A DNA stretch of 20,692 nucleotides from Plakobranchus ocellatus (GCA_019648995.1 BLXT01002187.1:236223-256914); one strand, 5' to 3'. Positions 1 through 11,466 are shown, counted from the first letter of the stretch. Numbers and translations: made by a program. The notes: generated by a model from the letters alone, not told the origin.

Positions 1-29
1 TTTTTTTTTTTTTTTTTTGGGGGGGGGGG
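1..29 (+). repeat. T18-G11 homopolymer pair at window edge
   Basis: Eighteen T followed directly by eleven G. Such junctions are common places for assembly breaks and sequencing error, and the G-run could also form a G-quadruplex-type structure with more G tracts. No gene context. Confidence 0.85.
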
Positions 30-580
30 TTGGTTTCTCTCCTACATTGTATTTTCACATTCGTCACTGAATTTTTCACATACACACTGTCTTTATAAGT
101 CTTCTCTGGTAGATTGTTATAGCCAGTTATTGTAGTAATAGATCAAAATGTTTTTCTAACCTTTCGTACTTCTTACTTAATATGTAAATTTTATTAGTCT
201 TGCTCACTCTGTTTCTATCGTTCTCTATTCTCCCTTTCTCGCTATCGCTCTGTTATTTTTTAATTATTAATTTGGCTTTTCTCTGTACTCTCTTTGTGTC
301 AACGTACTTCCTCTAGTGTAAGCATATACCAAAATATCGATTAAAAATAATTTCATTTCTATGTCCTTGTATTATGAGAAAGAAAATGTTCGAAACAATT
401 TTATTGTCACACTAAAACATTTTATTGACAGGAATCCTTGGAAAAAATGGTTGATTCCGAAATTATTTGTAAAAATATTTACTGTTTAATACCTAGCATG
501 ATGACTCTTTGTGCATACAGCCTGTCCGCAACACCTGGATCAAAGGTGTTCAGTCCATCGTCAGGCTACGGCTTTGGTGT
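30..580. other. Unassigned AT-rich sequence
   Basis: This stretch is T-rich and otherwise unremarkable. I see no supported gene. The open frame starting at 438 runs into the GC-richer repeat at 581-665 and has no splice or codon evidence. Confidence 0.5.
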
Positions 581-665
581 GACAAGCTCGAAATCGCACC
601 TGGGCGGCCGAAAAGGCCCTGCAGATCTCAGAGTGGGTTCGCCACTCTTTGTGCCACTGATGCCG
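581..665 (+). repeat. Dispersed repeat family, copy 1
   Basis: This is a GC-rich island in AT-rich DNA. Its core, with blocks such as TCAGAGTGGGTTCGCCACT and TTTGTGCCACTGATG, aligns by eye with 3499-3590: GCTCGAAATCG against GCTCGAATTCG, then TG-CAGAT-CTCAG against TG-TAGAT-TTCAG, then GGTTCGC, then T-TGCCAC. The GGTTCG core resembles the RNA polymerase III B box, so a SINE-like origin is possible but not shown. It contains GGCCGAAAAGGCC, an interrupted inverted repeat. The related sequence may begin earlier, near 520. Confidence 0.5.
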
Positions 666-1439
666 TTTTGAAACAGCTCTGATGTCTAAATTTTGTTTTT
701 CTTCAATCAATTTTGACTTTTTGTATGCAACGATCGTAACTTCTCACAAATGTCTAAAAAAAAATTGTCCTAAGACGTTCAAAAGAAAAAGAAAGTAAAT
801 GTTCTGGTTTGCAGTTTTTTCTTTTTCTAAACAGAAGTGCACTTAGCATCTGTTCTGTCCTTCTTAAGGTCCCGGCCAGAGATTGTTATTTGTAAGAAAA
901 TTACACGTCTAGCACATTTCCTCTCAGCTAACTTGATTGTCTGGGAGTTTTTTTGTATTGAGAACACGGTGATTCTGCCCCAGGACGTGTTGATACATTT
1001 AAACTGATCGATGGCTGAAGGGATAATGTCTTGTTTTAAATCAGATTGCGACATGTCAAACTATAACAAACTTGTAAAAAAAATCATTAAATTTATTTCA
1101 CAACGAAATCTTTATAAAGGGCGTTCGATGGATAATATAATTAAATAAAGAGACCTCGTCTGATCCTCAAAGAAGTTGAAATATATACATTTCTTATTTA
1201 ACTTGAAAGACGCAAGAGGCCCACAAAAATTTTTTTCAGAAGGAGCAAAGAAATTTATGTTAAACGACAACAACAAAAAAACTACAGCAAGCGGCCTAAA
1301 CCTTAGGGAACAGTCATTGCATATGTCTCCAAAGTGTTTCCGTCTGGAAATCAATATGGATACATCGTGCTTGTTTCGTGATGGAAGTCTAAAGAAGTCA
1401 ATAGTGCCCAATGGAAAAGAAAAAGCCCAAAACTAGTGG
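666..1439. other. Unassigned AT-rich sequence
   Basis: No convincing coding, RNA or repeat feature is visible. Short overlapping open frames on both strands at about 1112-1436 are mutually exclusive and have no coding signature. Confidence 0.5.
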
Positions 1440-1695
1440 AACAGAGAGGGATGAAGTGACTAGGTTCATGGATTTAAATTGTTTCCGGGCATGAAACAGG
1501 GCGATCTCTTCTCCTCTCGAAATGGAAACTGATATAAGGGTTCCGTTTTATTGCTAGACACCACGAAAGAAAGAGAGAGCGAGAGAGAGAGAGAGAGAAA
1601 GACAGAAAGAGAGATGTTAAGGAGTAGGAAAGCGAAACGGCAGATAATAAAAATGAAAATAAAATAGAGAGGCTGGGGAAGAAAGAGACGAGGAG

Positions 1696-1743
<48 letters not shown>

Positions 1744-2042
1744 AAAGCAGAGAAGTTAAGAAAAAAAAATGGAAAAAAAACGAATGGACATTAGAGAGTG
1801 TGTGTATGTGCGAGCGAGAGAAGTATAGCGAGTAGAAAAATTCAGAAAAAAGAATGAAAAAGAAACGAACGGAGAAGTATGGTGACAAAGGATAGGGTAA
1901 GACCAGAGTGGTTAAAAAATGGTAAAAAACAGAAATTCTCTTATGAAGTGAAAAAAATCTACGTGCGCGTGTGTGTACATATATGCAGAGCTAGAGGTAG
2001 GCAGGCGAACAACAAGTGAGACAGAAAGTGAGAGAGAGAGAG

Positions 2043-2076
<34 letters not shown>

Positions 2077-2620
2077 GACAGAGACAGAGAGAGAGAGAGA
2101 GAAGGAGAAAAAAGAGAAAGGAAGAAAGAGCGCGCAGTGAGCGCAATACAGGTTTGCGTTGAAGACAAAGTGAAACAAAGGGGCATGTAACAGGACAAAG
2201 AGAGATTGATAAATAAACAAAGAAATATTTAGGAAGGACGAATATGAACTTTAATAGTAAAAGGTGACCAAGGGATAAGAAAATTAACTGAACCAAAAAA
2301 TTCTCGAGAAATTATAAGAATGGAAGTTGAAAACTCAAAAAAAAAAAAAAAAAGGATGAAATAACTGCACGTTTTATGTGAGGATGGAAAGCAGTTAAAA
2401 TCAAGAATTACAGAATCAAAATGAAAAAGACTGAGAGAGACATTTAGGCAGAGAAATAAATACTTAAACAGCTAGAGATAATAAGGAGAGATGGAAAAGA
2501 CAAGAAAAAGAGAAAGAAAAAGAGACGGAGAAAGAGAGGAAAAAAGAAACTGAGAAAGAGAGAGAGAGAGAAAGAGAACAGAAGGAGTGCGACCGAGCGA
2601 GAAACGATATGATGAAGCAG
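1440..2620 (+). repeat. Purine-rich domain with (GA)n microsatellites
   Basis: For about 1.1 kb the plus strand is dominated by A and G. It includes a (GA)n run at 1700-1739, another (interrupted by C) at 2031-2103, and degenerate GA tracts at 1563-1614 and 2484-2580. The minus strand reads as long Ser/Leu/Phe frames in several overlapping registers, which is the signature of simple sequence and not of protein. A tract this long can adopt intramolecular triplex (H-DNA) structure, which is known behaviour of polypurine-polypyrimidine DNA. Confidence 0.85.
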
Positions 2621-3498
2621 AAGATGATTAAAGAGAAGAACCCAGCAAAGAGCTTCATGTAGAAACATAGAAGGAATGAAACAGTGCATAGCACAGACTT
2701 GAAACATAGTGTTCTTGCTAACAAATACATACGTTACAAGATCCTGAGCATGCGCGCGTGAAAATAACCATGGAGCAACAAAAATAGTTTACTGCAACAA
2801 TATGGATACAGCACAATTGAACATTCTAATGTTTCGTCTTTAAGAGCTTTTGTTAGTAACTGAATCAACATGAAATGTAAGGTTTTCGTTTGTGTCAAGG
2901 ACTACAGAATTTAGAGACCGCATAATTAAAATCCCGATTGCCTACCGAAGGCTAACCGTGTTTTTCTCCTCTACCGGTACAAAATCTATTTTAAGACCAG
3001 ACGTGATGCCCATATTATGTCGGTATATTACTACTCCGCTTAAGTATCGCGAGAAAATTAGGAGATATGAAGCGAATTCGTAATAGAACCAACTATAATA
3101 AAAAAATGTTTTGAATTTAATAACATGTAGCTTTAATTGACCACTTCGTATGTCAACTCATGAAACAAGAAGTAAACAAACTCTGCCCTATTTTTTTAAA
3201 TAGAACGTTCATTATTGAATCTATAAATCATTCTTTACTGTTTCAAAGTGAAAATGATAGAGAAGATCGTGTATGTGATATTATTTTGTTAGCACGTGTG
3301 CTAACTTGTCGATTGTTGACATTGTTTACAAAGTAAATTTTTGCTTGATATTTGGTGAAGTAATGTTATGGAGTTTTACGACTACAATAAAGATCTGCGA
3401 TTCTAATGGATAGTCTGTATGAGCTCACTTCACTGATCGATTGCTTCTGCTGTAGATCTATTGTTTAGATTACAACTGGATCTTCCAGGCTTCTTCCT
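2621..3498. other. Unassigned sequence
   Basis: Mixed-complexity AT-rich DNA. A 63-codon plus-strand frame at 2892-3083 lacks recognisable motifs, a good start context or repeat evidence, so it is not called as a gene. Confidence 0.5.
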
Positions 3499-3590
3499 GA
3501 CCATGGCTCGAATTCGAGGGGCCCGAATTTACGGAACAAAGGTGTCTGTAGATTTCAGGGTTGGTTCGCTAGTCATTATGCCACCAAACC
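3499..3590 (+). repeat. Dispersed repeat family, copy 2 (diverged)
   Basis: This aligns by eye with 581-665 in the same orientation, with shared blocks around GCTCGAA, GGCCCGAA-like sequence, TGTAGATTTCAGG, TTGGTTCGC and TATGCCACC. Identity over the last 40 bases is roughly three in four by eye. The copy is GC-richer than its flanks. The element class is unknown. Confidence 0.5.
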
Positions 3591-5950
3591 CCCAACAAAG
3601 GTAAGACAAGTGAAAAAAAGGATGAAAAAATGAATAAAAATGAAAGCAGATAATTCTTTATCCGAGAAATTCCACTAAGCTCTAGTGATGTTTTAGAGGG
3701 TTAACGAGAGAGGCTAAAAGAAACCATGGTAAACGACAGCTTGGATTTAAAAAACAAAAGCAGTAGATTTAAAAATCTCTTTAGCTTTGTGTTTGTATTG
3801 TTTTCAGTATTGTATAGTATTATGTATTTTCATACAGGCAGAGTTAACTACACAAATTCATGATTTAACTTTCCCTTAGGTCCATAACCTTGCGATATTG
3901 CGTTTGATGTACCGTATCTCAAGAGATCCTTTTTGCAATAGAGGAATATATAGTTTAAAGAATGAGACTAGTGAATCATATCTTATATGATCAATGCATT
4001 CTATTTGTATGTCTAGATAGTTTCAACGCTAATGTTTTCATTGCAATGTCTCTATTGTCCTTGCTATGACTTTCTTTTCATTGTTTGTACTTGTACTATC
4101 TTACGCAACATTAAATTTTATTTGTTTCAAGGAAATAAAGACACTCTTCCTTTCAACCTCCTCAGCCACTTTTATTGTGCCCACCATCTTCAACCGATGA
4201 TAAAATAGAATTTAAAAATTAAAACTTTCGTTTGCAAAATCATTAACCTTTCCTTTTCCCCTAAAAAATGTCCCTCCTTCTTCCCCCACAAAAATTTAAC
4301 CTGCTCTCCATCAGCAAAATTGGTGTTATGATTAAACTAAAATACTAAACATTCTTTTCTTTTCAAAGTGTGTTTGAAGTTCATGTAAGACTAAGATACG
4401 TTGTAAAATAAAATACGCCGGAGTGAATATCACAAAACCGGACTAACTTTATGTCATTTAATCCATCACTCACTTATTCCCGTCTATTTTGATATTTCTC
4501 CTGAGCTTAGCCCTTTTTTGCGAATCCAAATACAACAATATCGCCAACAATCTCTAAACAAAATAAAGCTCATTTTCTTTTATCGTGGGAATCAAACAAA
4601 ATATTCAATAGCAATTGATATTGACGGTGAGATGCTAGCCCACACGTTTTTGGTCGGAGGCATGCAATAATTCTTTCCCGTGGTTAATAATTAAGTAGAT
4701 TGCTTCTGGTGCCCACCTCCAGAGCGCTGGCAATGTGAGCTGCAAAATACGCCCCGTGGAACCATGTGCCACATGAACGAAAAAGAGAAAATTAAATACG
4801 AAAGAATGCTAAAAGAATCAAATGCAACACCTCGAAGTTTCTTCATTAATGAAGGGCTAACAATATTGTTAACAAAAAAATAAATGAAAAAAAATATATA
4901 TACTTTTTTCTATCCAAAGAACACTAAACATTAAAGACTGATCGGAGAACTAAAGGTGTCATAAATGTTGACAAAAAAGAAGTATTTCTTCATTTTCACA
5001 ATTTATTTTTCAAAGTGTGGTGTGTGATGATCTGAAAATCGTTTTAATGATGTTTGGACTCATTTTTTTTCCTTTAGTGCTCTCGACGCAAATCAAAATT
5101 TACATTTACAAAAGGATTTTGCTATTAGACGTTCCAAAAAATAAATATCTTTTAAATACAGAGTTTGGTTGATAAAGCAAAAAACAGTTTGGCTAGGAAA
5201 AGAAAATAATTATATTGAAACTATTAAAGCAAAATGTTCGTCTTATTTGAAACATTTCCAGTCAGGGCAAGAGGCAAAAAAAAAAAACACATTAAGCTTT
5301 CTCCATTGATAATGCATTTTTTTTTTCATAGTGGTCATAATTGACTTAAAGTACAGGTATTTCTTACTTTTCTTCCGAATTGACAAGTGATACTTGCCAC
5401 TTTGAGTCGTCCCTTCGAGGCTATCTTGATGATATTCTTAGGATCAACGTAAAAAATTCCAGACTAGACAGAACATCCTTTACTGATGCACAATAAGAAT
5501 GGCACTGCACTCTAAAACCTCTTTCTCAATCAAACCCGTCACATTTGAAAATTTAAAAAAAAATAAAATTATACTAGTTTTACTAAAGATATGACTTGTC
5601 AGACTAGTCTCATAGGAATACTTTTTATCACTAAGACGCTATATTATTATTAGTTTTTTATGCACACAGAAAATGTAGCCAGTGGAAAATAAAATCTATT
5701 GGCCTGAAAAGAATGGGCTCATAACAGAGCGATGTAAAGTCCCAAAAGATCAAAATGTTATGTTTTTACGACTGATCCCTTTGAAATCTTTGGGGATTTC
5801 GACTGGGATCCAGAACTATAGGAAATGCCACTGAACTGAATGGCCCCAGCTGACTCGTGTCATTAAAAATTAACTCTTTGAGTTTAGAAATGTTAAAGAT
5901 TACAACCTATTTCTATCAAATCTCTCCCTTTATAATCTCACCCTTTCCCT

Positions 5951-5952
<2 letters not shown>
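3591..5952. other. Unassigned AT-rich intronic-type sequence
   Basis: About 2.4 kb with no supported exon, RNA or mobile element body. One short segment at 5800-5816 resembles the T-arm end of the tRNA-headed SINE at 10490-10507 and may be a decayed fragment. An A-run at 5277-5288 and T-run at 5319-5327 are simple homopolymers. Confidence 0.5.

Positions 5953-5997
<45 letters not shown>
5953..5997 (+). repeat. (CT)n microsatellite
   Basis: About 21 uninterrupted CT units inside a pyrimidine-rich stretch (about 5920-6000). It is the opposite strand polarity to the GA domains at 1440-2620 and 13700-14700. Confidence 0.95.
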
Positions 5998-6000
<3 letters not shown>

Positions 6001-7446
6001 CGCTCACTTTAGATGTGTGTGTATGTATGGGTATTTCTTTTTCGAATTCTTCAGCACTCCATCTCTAGCTGTCTTGCTCTCTCTACTTGTGTCTCGGAAA
6101 TTGCGTTATCCTTTGTGCGAAGAGCCCTTAAGCGACGTGTCGCCTTGGTTTGACAAAATGGATCGAAGAATTGACAAATCGCAGGTGATGGCACACAAAG
6201 AGGTTAAAACACTCGAAATTGCTCCATGGTGAACGAAAGGAAAACTTAAAATGAAAAGAGGCGGTCATCTGAACATGAAAAAAAAATTGATGTCGGACAA
6301 ATTCGTTCCTAATGGAGCAAAAAGAAAAGTAGAAAAAAAAAGACAAATAAGCACATCGATATGGTAATGAATTAAATTTAATTCTTTTTTCCTACAAAAT
6401 TAGCGTTAGAAAAAAGACGATAAAATCAAAGTATTACAATGGTGTAAAGATAATCACAAACGTCGCAAAGTTTCTCTTATTTCAGAAAGAAAAAAGTGCA
6501 GGGAGTCTGGATGGCGTAGGTTCAAGGATAATTTATTATGTAAGTGAGCCGAAACGAATAGTCTGGACAGGATTTAGTGAAACAATTGGATGTTAGGGTA
6601 GGAGACAGTGAGTGGTTAGTTGAGCATCTCTAGCCCTATGTCGATGCCCGTGTTCTGCATTCTAATAGTTGAATCTACAGAGTAGAATTGAAAAAAAAAT
6701 AAAACAGCATTGAGGAAGAGGTTATTATTTGGTGGCATACAAAAAAGTAACTCTTTGTCTTTTTGTTACATTTTCCCAATAAAATCGAAAAAAGCCTTTT
6801 TTGGATTAATAAATAATTGGATAAAAGAATGAAAGTAGGAGTTCCGATGAGAAAGGATAAGGAGCAAAATTTGAGTGATTTCTAAAACTGACTATTGGCT
6901 GTAGATTTACCCAAAATACAATTAAGCCGTGATTTCATGCAAATACTCCACCCACGAAGCTTCAATACAATACAATATATAGAAGGCTGTACATCTGAAT
7001 GAACAAGTAGCAGCTATATTGTTGGAGAATTTCATAAAGATTCAAGGACTCTCGCACACGTTACTTTCGTTTCTTTTTTCCTTCGTCTTCATAGAAAACA
7101 AATATTCAATTTTTCTCATTTACTTTGGTTCAATAGTCTTGCCTTTCTCTCTCGTTTCCCTGGTATATTTTCCTCTCTTTATCTTTTTTATTTGGACAGA
7201 ACGCAATTGACTTTGGCATGAAAGAAACTCGAGATTTAAAGTATGTACGACCTTATTGCATGCTGCATACGCATCTATATTCTGCGTTTTAAAGTCTCCC
7301 TAGAAACAAAATTGTTCCCCAGACACCACTGAAAACAACAGAAAAAAGAAATTAATGCGTCCCACCACTAGGATATCCCGCGCTTAAAAATGGACGAAAA
7401 AAGGATAAAACTTTCTAAGATATTTGAAAGGGACATTAATTTAAAA

Positions 7447-7450
<4 letters not shown>
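5998..7450. other. Unassigned AT-rich sequence
   Basis: No gene is supported. A 71-codon frame at 6017-6232 starts in the edge of the CT array and has no recognisable protein features. Confidence 0.5.
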
Positions 7451-7499
<49 letters not shown>

Positions 7500-7960
7500 G
7501 TCTTTGTCTCTCCTGTCCTGCTCTCTGTCTCTCTGACTCATATCTATCTCATTATTTTTCTCTGTTTCTCCTTGATGCTCTATCTCTCTTTGTCTCGTTC
7601 TGTTTTTCTATCTCTCTATTTGTATCTCCCTTTCTGTCTCTTCATTTCTGACTTTCTCTGTCTCTCGCTCCAGTCTCTCTCGCTCTGCTCTCACTATATA
7701 ATTCAGTCTCTTTCCTACGCCCATGCTATAAACCCATTGGCTCTCTATGCAACTTTTTTTCTCATTTCTTTCTATTTCATTTTATGATCACTTTTTGCTG
7801 AGCTTTCCCACTGTCTTAATTTCATTTTCTTNNTTTTTTTTTTTGCGAAGTCTCACTCTTTTATTTACAAATAATCTTTGTGCTTTTCTACACCACTATA
7901 TTTTCTCTTCTTGTTCTCTCATAAGTTCTTTTCTCTATTATATTCTCCGTAAGCCTGCCT
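7451..7960 (+). repeat. (CT)22 microsatellite followed by a pyrimidine-rich domain
   Basis: A pure CT array at 7451-7494 passes into about 450 bases of degenerate CT/TCTG/TTTC sequence. Overlapping plus-strand frames here are Ser/Leu/Phe low-complexity artefacts. A two-base N gap sits at 7832-7833 in a T-run. Confidence 0.85.
7832..7833. other. Assembly ambiguity (2 N)
   Basis: Two N bases sit inside a T homopolymer, consistent with uncertain homopolymer length. Confidence 0.98.
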
Positions 7961-10014
7961 GTTTCTATATTTATCTTCTTTTACATATGTATATGCAAAT
8001 ACCCGCCAAGGACTTTCTTAGCATTGCCTTATTCTAAATTCTACAACCACCACAAATGGCTAAGTTGCTAGAGGATTCCTACAAGTATCCTCTATTAATG
8101 ATGGAGCTGGGCTAAGAAATTGAAATGAATATGGTAATCTTAAAAAACACACAACTCAGAAAATTGAAAATTCGCAGGAAGGTGCATAAAAATAGTTTTA
8201 GGCAGTATGGCGTTCCCGTCTTCGGAAATCGGATTGAAAAATATTTTAGGCCTTTGAAAATAATATTTCAAAGTTTTAAGTCAGCTTATTTAAGTGGATA
8301 TAGTTTCTCTGCATAGAAAATTGTGCTTTCTGACTGGAATGAGATCAGAATGGGTTTTCATACAGTTTTTTAGTCCGCCTTTCAAAAAAACCTTTTTTTT
8401 TTTTTTTTGAGATATCGCGAAATCTTTTATGGTAAATCTTAATCGGCCTCTCATTTTAGATATATTTTAGATATTGGAATCTCATTTTATATTTCATTCA
8501 GCGCGGTTAAGGCTTCTGTTAGTTTGTGAAATCATCAATAATTTTATCGACTGGATTGCTTTTAGAGGCATCATTAAACACGCATATTAAAGGAAGTAAT
8601 TACCCCTGCAAATATAGTGGATGCGCTTAAGATTTGTTTGTGCAAGCTTGGTGGAGGAACCCGTTTCAACAGACTTGATTTGGCCAGGAGAAGTGAGATT
8701 GACAGGAAGTGCACTCTGAGACCCAAGTGGAATAATTTATTATTATCCGACAGTACTTATGATTTCTCGCTGGTCACTCAAGATATGTTTTTATTTTGAC
8801 TCCACTGATAATGGTTTATTGATGTTCTCAAAACTCTCTGCACAGAATTAGTAACACTGAAGGAATTACTTTTCTACATAATTAACAACGAAAACTGAAA
8901 GTAAGTAAATCATAAAGCCATATTTCTTACGCCTATAGGAAAATATGACTCGCTTGTTACTAAAAGAGAAGCGCCGAGAGAGGCTTTGAAGTTTGAGATA
9001 CAAGAATACGATGGAAAATAATTCACTGCTTATTCAATAAACGATAAACATCGCAATGCGCTCCATTTTTCCATGCTTTAACAAGGACTTTTTTTTTTCG
9101 TATTGTAAAGAACGGACCATGGGTTCTTTTCATGATCAGCTAATAAGCAACAAGAGAAGTGCTTTGTTCGGTTTCAAATCTTTATCATGAAAATGTAATT
9201 GTTGGGATTATTGTGTAGGGAAAATCCATTTTGTAATGTTCCATAATGAACTATAAAAAAAAACCCAAAAAAAAGAGAGTGATTTGACTGATTGCAATAC
9301 TATGAAGCACACAGGACTCAATTTTAACCCCAGGGCAATCTATTGATTGCATTGATCAATGGCATCCGAAATCACAAATCGGAACTTTCCTCCCTGAAAA
9401 GGCTCCATTCTTGTCTAAGTACTCATGTTGGCTATATTGAACGGAAGCATCTCTCTTTTCCCGGCCAAACTAAGAGAAAGGCTTTGAATTATTCCGATAA
9501 GATTGTGCTGAATAGCTAGCTCTTTTTGTCCAGGCTGTTCCCAGCCATTTCGGAGATTGCTCTTAGCTGTTGCTCGCATCACTGTAGGATATAATTAAGC
9601 TTTTCAAACGGGAATGGTTTTTGATTGAATCTAATGTATTAGGAAGAAGGTTTCAAAACGCCGTAATGGAGAGAGAGACCAGAGATTCTAAAAAGTGGAG
9701 GATCTGTGACTCAGTTATGGCATGTACTAGAGCAGACAAAGACAGAGTTAAATAACCAAGTAGACTTGCTATTGACTAGGTTGAAAACAAAATGAGGACT
9801 TGGGAGACAGGAAGTTAGAGCCACATATAGACAGAGAGTTTACAGACAAAAATAAAAAGGAAAAAAAATCCTCGCACGATCAGAGATATGCATAAGCCAC
9901 GCACACGAACATGCACACATACAAACCCATAAACGCGAGCTATGTAACTCAATCCAGATGGAACGTTGTCTATTGTTAATTCTGATAAATCTTTCACTTT
10001 TTGGGGGGGAGGGG
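7961..10014. other. Unassigned sequence with a G-rich end
   Basis: About 2 kb with no supported gene. Open frames at 8125-8316 and 8617-8799 have no recognisable domain or splice evidence. Two overlapping inverted repeats occur at 9335-9350 (GCAATC, 4-base loop, GATTGC) and 9351-9360 (ATTGATCAAT). The stretch ends in a G7-A-G4 tract (10003-10014) directly before an N gap. Confidence 0.5.
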
Positions 10015-10031
10015 NNNNNNNNNNNNNNNNN
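10015..10031. other. Assembly gap (17 N)
   Basis: N run directly after a G-rich tract. Confidence 0.99.
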
Positions 10032-10089
10032 TTCGTGATTAATTTTCAAGTTTTAAATAATTTGCTAAGCCCTATATGAATTTTTTTTT

Positions 10090-10294
10090 AAAGTAAAGTG
10101 GATCCCACGCTTAGTCCAAGCATCAGGGAACCAGGAGTAGGGTCCTGATTGTTCTTGACATACGCCATTATGAGGTAGTTTGCCATTGCTTATCCCGCCG
10201 CCTTTATTTTCGCTGGGTCTTAAGAGAATTAGCTAGCCATTTTTAGTGCTGAGTGGGCACAGAGGAACAATGAAAAATTGGCCTGGGCAAAACA
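10090..10294 (-). repeat. Headless second copy (A) of the SINE body
   Basis: This is a direct repeat of the body of the neighbouring element. Shared blocks, in order on the plus strand, include AAAGTAAA, CACGCTTAG/AACGCTTAG, AACCAGGAGTAGGG, CCTGATTGTTCTTG, CATTATGAGGTA, TTTGCCATTGCTT, GGGTCTTAAGAG and CAATGAAAAATTG. The unit is about 205 bp. By eye the copies are roughly 85% identical with small indels. Copy A ends at 10294 exactly where copy B begins and lacks the tRNA-like head, so the arrangement is head-body-body on the minus strand. Confidence 0.8.
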
Positions 10295-10553
10295 AAAGTA
10301 AAATGGGTCCAACGCTTAGACAAGCATCTGGTAACCAGGAGTAGGGCCCTGATTGTTCTTGGCATACGGCATTATGAGGTACTTTGCCATTGCTTTCCTG
10401 CTCGCCTTTACTTTCGCCGGGTCTTAAGAGACCTAGCTACCCATTAAATGCTGGGTGGACACGAGGAGCAATGAAAAATTGTCTTGGCCCCGACTGGGAT
10501 TCAAACCTCTGACTTGGTAGCCAACTGCCCTACCAGATGAGCGACCCCCCCCC
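10295..10553 (-). mobile_element. tRNA-derived SINE, head plus body copy B
   Basis: Read on the minus strand, the element begins next to a G-run with a tRNA-like head. An A-box-like segment lies at 10544-10533 (TCGCTCATCTGG), and a B-box at 10507-10497 reads GGTTTGAATCC, close to the polymerase III consensus GGTTCRANNCC; the two starts are 37 nt apart. The head is followed by about 190 bp of tRNA-unrelated body (10484 down to 10295). That body is repeated in the adjacent 10090-10294 segment, which supports its being a repeat unit. SINEs of this design are non-autonomous and borrow LINE reverse transcriptase; no LINE is present here. The 5' boundary is blurred by the C9/N4 tract at 10545-10557. 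Confidence 0.65.
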
Positions 10554-10557
10554 NNNN
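10554..10557. other. Assembly ambiguity (4 N) after a C9 run
   Basis: Four N directly after nine C, next to the inferred 5' end of the minus-strand SINE. Confidence 0.98.
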
Positions 10558-11387
10558 TATGAGTTTTTATATTTGTTTTATATGTACGAGGACAATGAAA
10601 TAATCTTTACCTATCATTTTTGGGAACTAAAAGTTTTGTTTTCCTTTCAAACTGATCTTGCTAATTATGTTCATAGGCTGCTGAGAGAAGTGCATTTTTC
10701 TTTATTTTGGTTCCCTGCTGGACAAGACGACTCAGATGCCGGAAAACTATGGACTCAAGGATGAGCTGCAGTCAAGGAGAGGATGCCCTGCAGGCATGCT
10801 CATGCATGGAGGATAACAGATGAAGTCTCTTCTTTGATGATGACAAGAATGAATATTTTAACTGGGAATGGCACTTATCAGTGAAGAAGGACTGGTGATC
10901 CCATTTGAAATACGATTAAGTTAAATGTTTAAGCCCACGCCTGATTGCAGTACAAGTATTCTCTTTACTTGATTTACTAGCCATTTTTAACGAAAAAAAA
11001 AAAAATTATGTCTCCATTTTTTATCGTTTTATCGTCTGCCTTCAGTACATCCTGAAGTTGAATTTGTCATGCTTCTTACGACCAAAAATAAAATGAATAG
11101 TTTCTTTTTCCTTTCGTTTTATTTCAGCTGCATGCATTTTCTTGAGCCAAACATTATGTTTTTCTGTGGTAACAGTTTTATTGCTTGATTCAAAATACTT
11201 CTGCAGGAATACATTATATTTTGTAAGCGTCCTACATTATGCACTTATATCAGGCCGCCATGAAATGGAAGCAAAGATAGAGTTTGAAAGCTTCCAAATG
11301 AAGTCTCAAATGTTATTGATGTACAAGCAAGCAATGACCTAAGCCTTAAAATTATGCTTTGACTTTGAATGTTTTGCTTTTTAACTG
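10558..11387. other. Unassigned sequence, including a higher-complexity patch
   Basis: Bases from about 10660 to 10910 have more balanced composition than the flanks, but no frame gives a recognisable protein and I see no paired splice sites. It could be an old transposon fragment. The rest is AT-rich. Confidence 0.4.
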
Positions 11388-11401
11388 GTGTGTGTGTGTG
11401 T

Positions 11402-11466
<65 letters not shown>

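Noticed and set aside
438..671. A 77-codon plus-strand frame considered as an exon
   Set aside because: Its GC-rich half matches another genomic copy at 3499-3590 without a conserved reading frame, so a repeat is the better explanation.
1466..2730. Several overlapping minus-strand open frames rich in Ser, Leu and Phe
   Set aside because: They arise from the purine-rich (GA)n tracts read on the opposite strand and occur in more than one frame at the same place; there is no protein signature.
7572..8037. Plus-strand hydrophobic frames that look like membrane proteins
   Set aside because: Hydrophobicity comes from CT/T-rich DNA; one frame crosses an N gap and neither has a family motif.
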